Made by a program: the position numbers and the translations under genes
The notes under the pieces: model-generated
Told to the model about the DNA's origin: nothing
The model's input: the letters and a program-made list of their open reading frames with translations, nothing else
The model's database searches: none
Assembly: GCA_903860135.1 (NCBI GenBank)
Contig: CAIOPG010000017.1
Location: 267,364 to 299,455, forward strand
Reading direction: 5' to 3'
Origin: Candidatus Omnitrophota bacterium
GTDB lineage: Bacteria > Omnitrophota > Gorgyraeia > Zapsychrales > Fredricksoniimonadaceae
DNA length: 32,092 nucleotides
In this document: positions 31,153-32,092 of the stretch, piece after piece
Numbering within the stretch: the first letter of the stretch is position 1
How the letters are laid out: each line of letters opens with the position of its first letter

Positions 31153-32092
31153 GGCAATGCCCTGGCTCCTGCCTCTCCGGCGGCATTTCCGTGAATGTCT
31201 GTCGGCTGCCAATAATCCTCAAGCCCGTTGGCTTTAAGGGCTTTCTCAAGATAACGCCTGTCGATCCACTCCTCGACGTCAAATACCTTGCGGATGAATC
31301 CCCTTTCCTTGGAGAACGCCACGATCGTCTTGTAATGATCGATCACATACGGATCAAAGAGCGGCGAGTACACCTTCTTGAATGAAACCCCTTCATAATC
31401 TTCACGGTAATATTCCTGCGGGATCCCGGCGCGTGTGAGGATCTTGATCACCTCATCACGATTTTCAGGTTGTGATGCCCACCAGGCCGCCTTCACATAA
31501 ACATTAATAACCCGCTGGACAATGTCCGGATACTTTTGCGCAAACGCTTCCCCAACGACCAGCTGTCCGCCGCTCTTCCAGACATCGTGTTCAACCTTTG
31601 TCGAAAAAATAATCTTCGCGATCCCCAGGTCGCGCAGCTTGAAGGCATTGATCCCGCTCACCTCCGCGTCGATCTGCCCGGCTGTCAGGGCGGCATCTGC
31701 ATCCGCGCCGGCCAGGTTAAGCAGCTGCACATCTTTTTCCGTCAGGCCATGGTCGGCGAGGATCATGCTGATGGCCAGATGCGCATTCCCGCCCTTGCCG
31801 ACGCTGACTTTCTTGCCCTTAAGATCAGCCACCGACTTGATGGGCGAATCTTTCTTGACTGCAATGTACGTATTGGTCCGGGAATAGCTCGGCGAAATAA
31901 ACCGCGTCCTTATCCCTCCGGCGCGTGTGATGACCGCCGGGAAATCGCCGTAACTGGCAAAATCCAGCGTCCCGTTGGCGATCCCCTCTCCCACGGCAGG
32001 CCCTGCCCCGCGGAACGGATTCCATTCGATCGTGATCCCGTCGGCCTTGAATTCCTCCTCGAGCAAGCCCCTGGCGCACACGATCCCGATCA
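31149..32092 (-). CDS. ssuA: SsuA/TauA/NrtA-type substrate-binding protein (partial, N-terminus beyond window edge)
   Basis: 314 residues are visible; the signal peptide and first strand are outside the window. Motifs of the NMT1/ThiY-like class are present: WNPFRGAGPAVGEGIANGTLDFASYGDFPAVI (ligand-binding region), SVADLKGKKVSVGKGGNAHLAI, and NLAGADADAALTAGQIDAEV. C-terminal helices follow (VQRVINVYVKAAWWASQ). It delivers its ligand to the two permeases encoded downstream. Aliphatic sulfonates are the commonest ligand type and would suit the sulfur island, but nitrate, taurine, aromatic or pyrimidine ligands cannot be excluded. Confidence 0.88.
   Translation of the reverse strand, partial: IGIVCARGLLEEEFKADGITIEWNPFRGAGPAVGEGIANGTLDFASYGDFPAVITRAGGIRTRFISPSYSRTNTYIAVKKDSPIKSVADLKGKKVSVGKGGNAHLAISMILADHGLTEKDVQLLNLAGADADAALTAGQIDAEVSGINAFKLRDLGIAKIIFSTKVEHDVWKSGGQLVVGEAFAQKYPDIVQRVINVYVKAAWWASQPENRDEVIKILTRAGIPQEYYREDYEGVSFKKVYSPLFDPYVIDHYKTIVAFSKERGFIRKVFDVEEWIDRRYLEKALKANGLEDYWQPTDIHGNAAGEAGARALP

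Overview
The window reads as chromosomal DNA of an uncultivated bacterium, most likely of the Omnitrophota (former OP3) or a relative. I base this on two features recalled as typical of that phylum. One is the broken large secreted protein at 17.7-20.2 kb, with its MPEPGTMVSL-like N-terminus and its GGIDF...LDMQIKRDG...ILDIKPA C-terminus. The other is the small conserved proteins around 3 kb. No search was possible, so the taxonomic call is inference. No rRNA, tRNA or CRISPR array was seen.

Region 1 (1-4.3 kb, all minus strand) holds a class III aminotransferase cut by the window edge and an APC amino-acid/amine permease. The permease is preceded by a promoter, a 15-codon leader ORF with its own ribosome site, and a strong intrinsic terminator just before its start, which together look like an attenuator. 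Upstream lie a small conserved-looking protein, a two-helix membrane peptide and a lipoprotein. The lipoprotein sits between two long near-perfect palindromes.

Region 2 (4.4-17.6 kb) is a sulfate-to-methionine assimilation island. From a central divergent promoter region (13.94-14.20 kb), the minus-strand genes encode sulfate uptake (binding protein, CysT, CysW, CysA). They continue with an E1-like MoeB/ThiF protein, a JAMM metalloprotease, and a siroheme sulfite reductase carrying a C-terminal TusA domain. After a foldback-rich gap come a MetI-type and a MetC-type PLP enzyme. The plus-strand genes are cysH, cysD and cysN. CysH has the cysteine pattern of an iron-sulfur APS reductase. CysN carries a C-terminal APS-kinase-like domain whose P-loop is destroyed. 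Together they suggest sulfate -> APS -> sulfite -> sulfide -> homocysteine without PAPS. The E1/JAMM/sulfite reductase/PLP-enzyme set resembles the thiocarboxylate (HcyS/HcyF/HcyD) homocysteine route, but no ThiS-like carrier is present here. The fused TusA domain is the only visible sulfur-carrier candidate.

Region 3 (17.7-27.4 kb, minus strand) is an accessory island of visibly lower GC. It contains the broken Omnitrophota-type protein (one in-frame stop, one frameshift, three internal repeats), a HigBA module, a BrnTA module bracketed by ~104-bp direct repeats, an L,D-transpeptidase lipoprotein, an AbiEi/AbiEii pair, a truncated dicarboxylate-type symporter, an AAA/DUF4143 ATPase and a second HigBA-like module. 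Several promoters have TTGACA and TATACT-like boxes with palindromes inside or over the -10, as expected for autoregulation.

Region 4 (27.5-32.1 kb, minus strand) is an SsuABC/TauABC-type uptake operon: binding protein (cut by the edge), an MFS transporter, two different permeases and an ATPase, tightly coupled by overlaps. A start-less coding remnant follows the ATPase. A sulfonate or other organosulfur substrate would fit the neighbourhood but is not proven.
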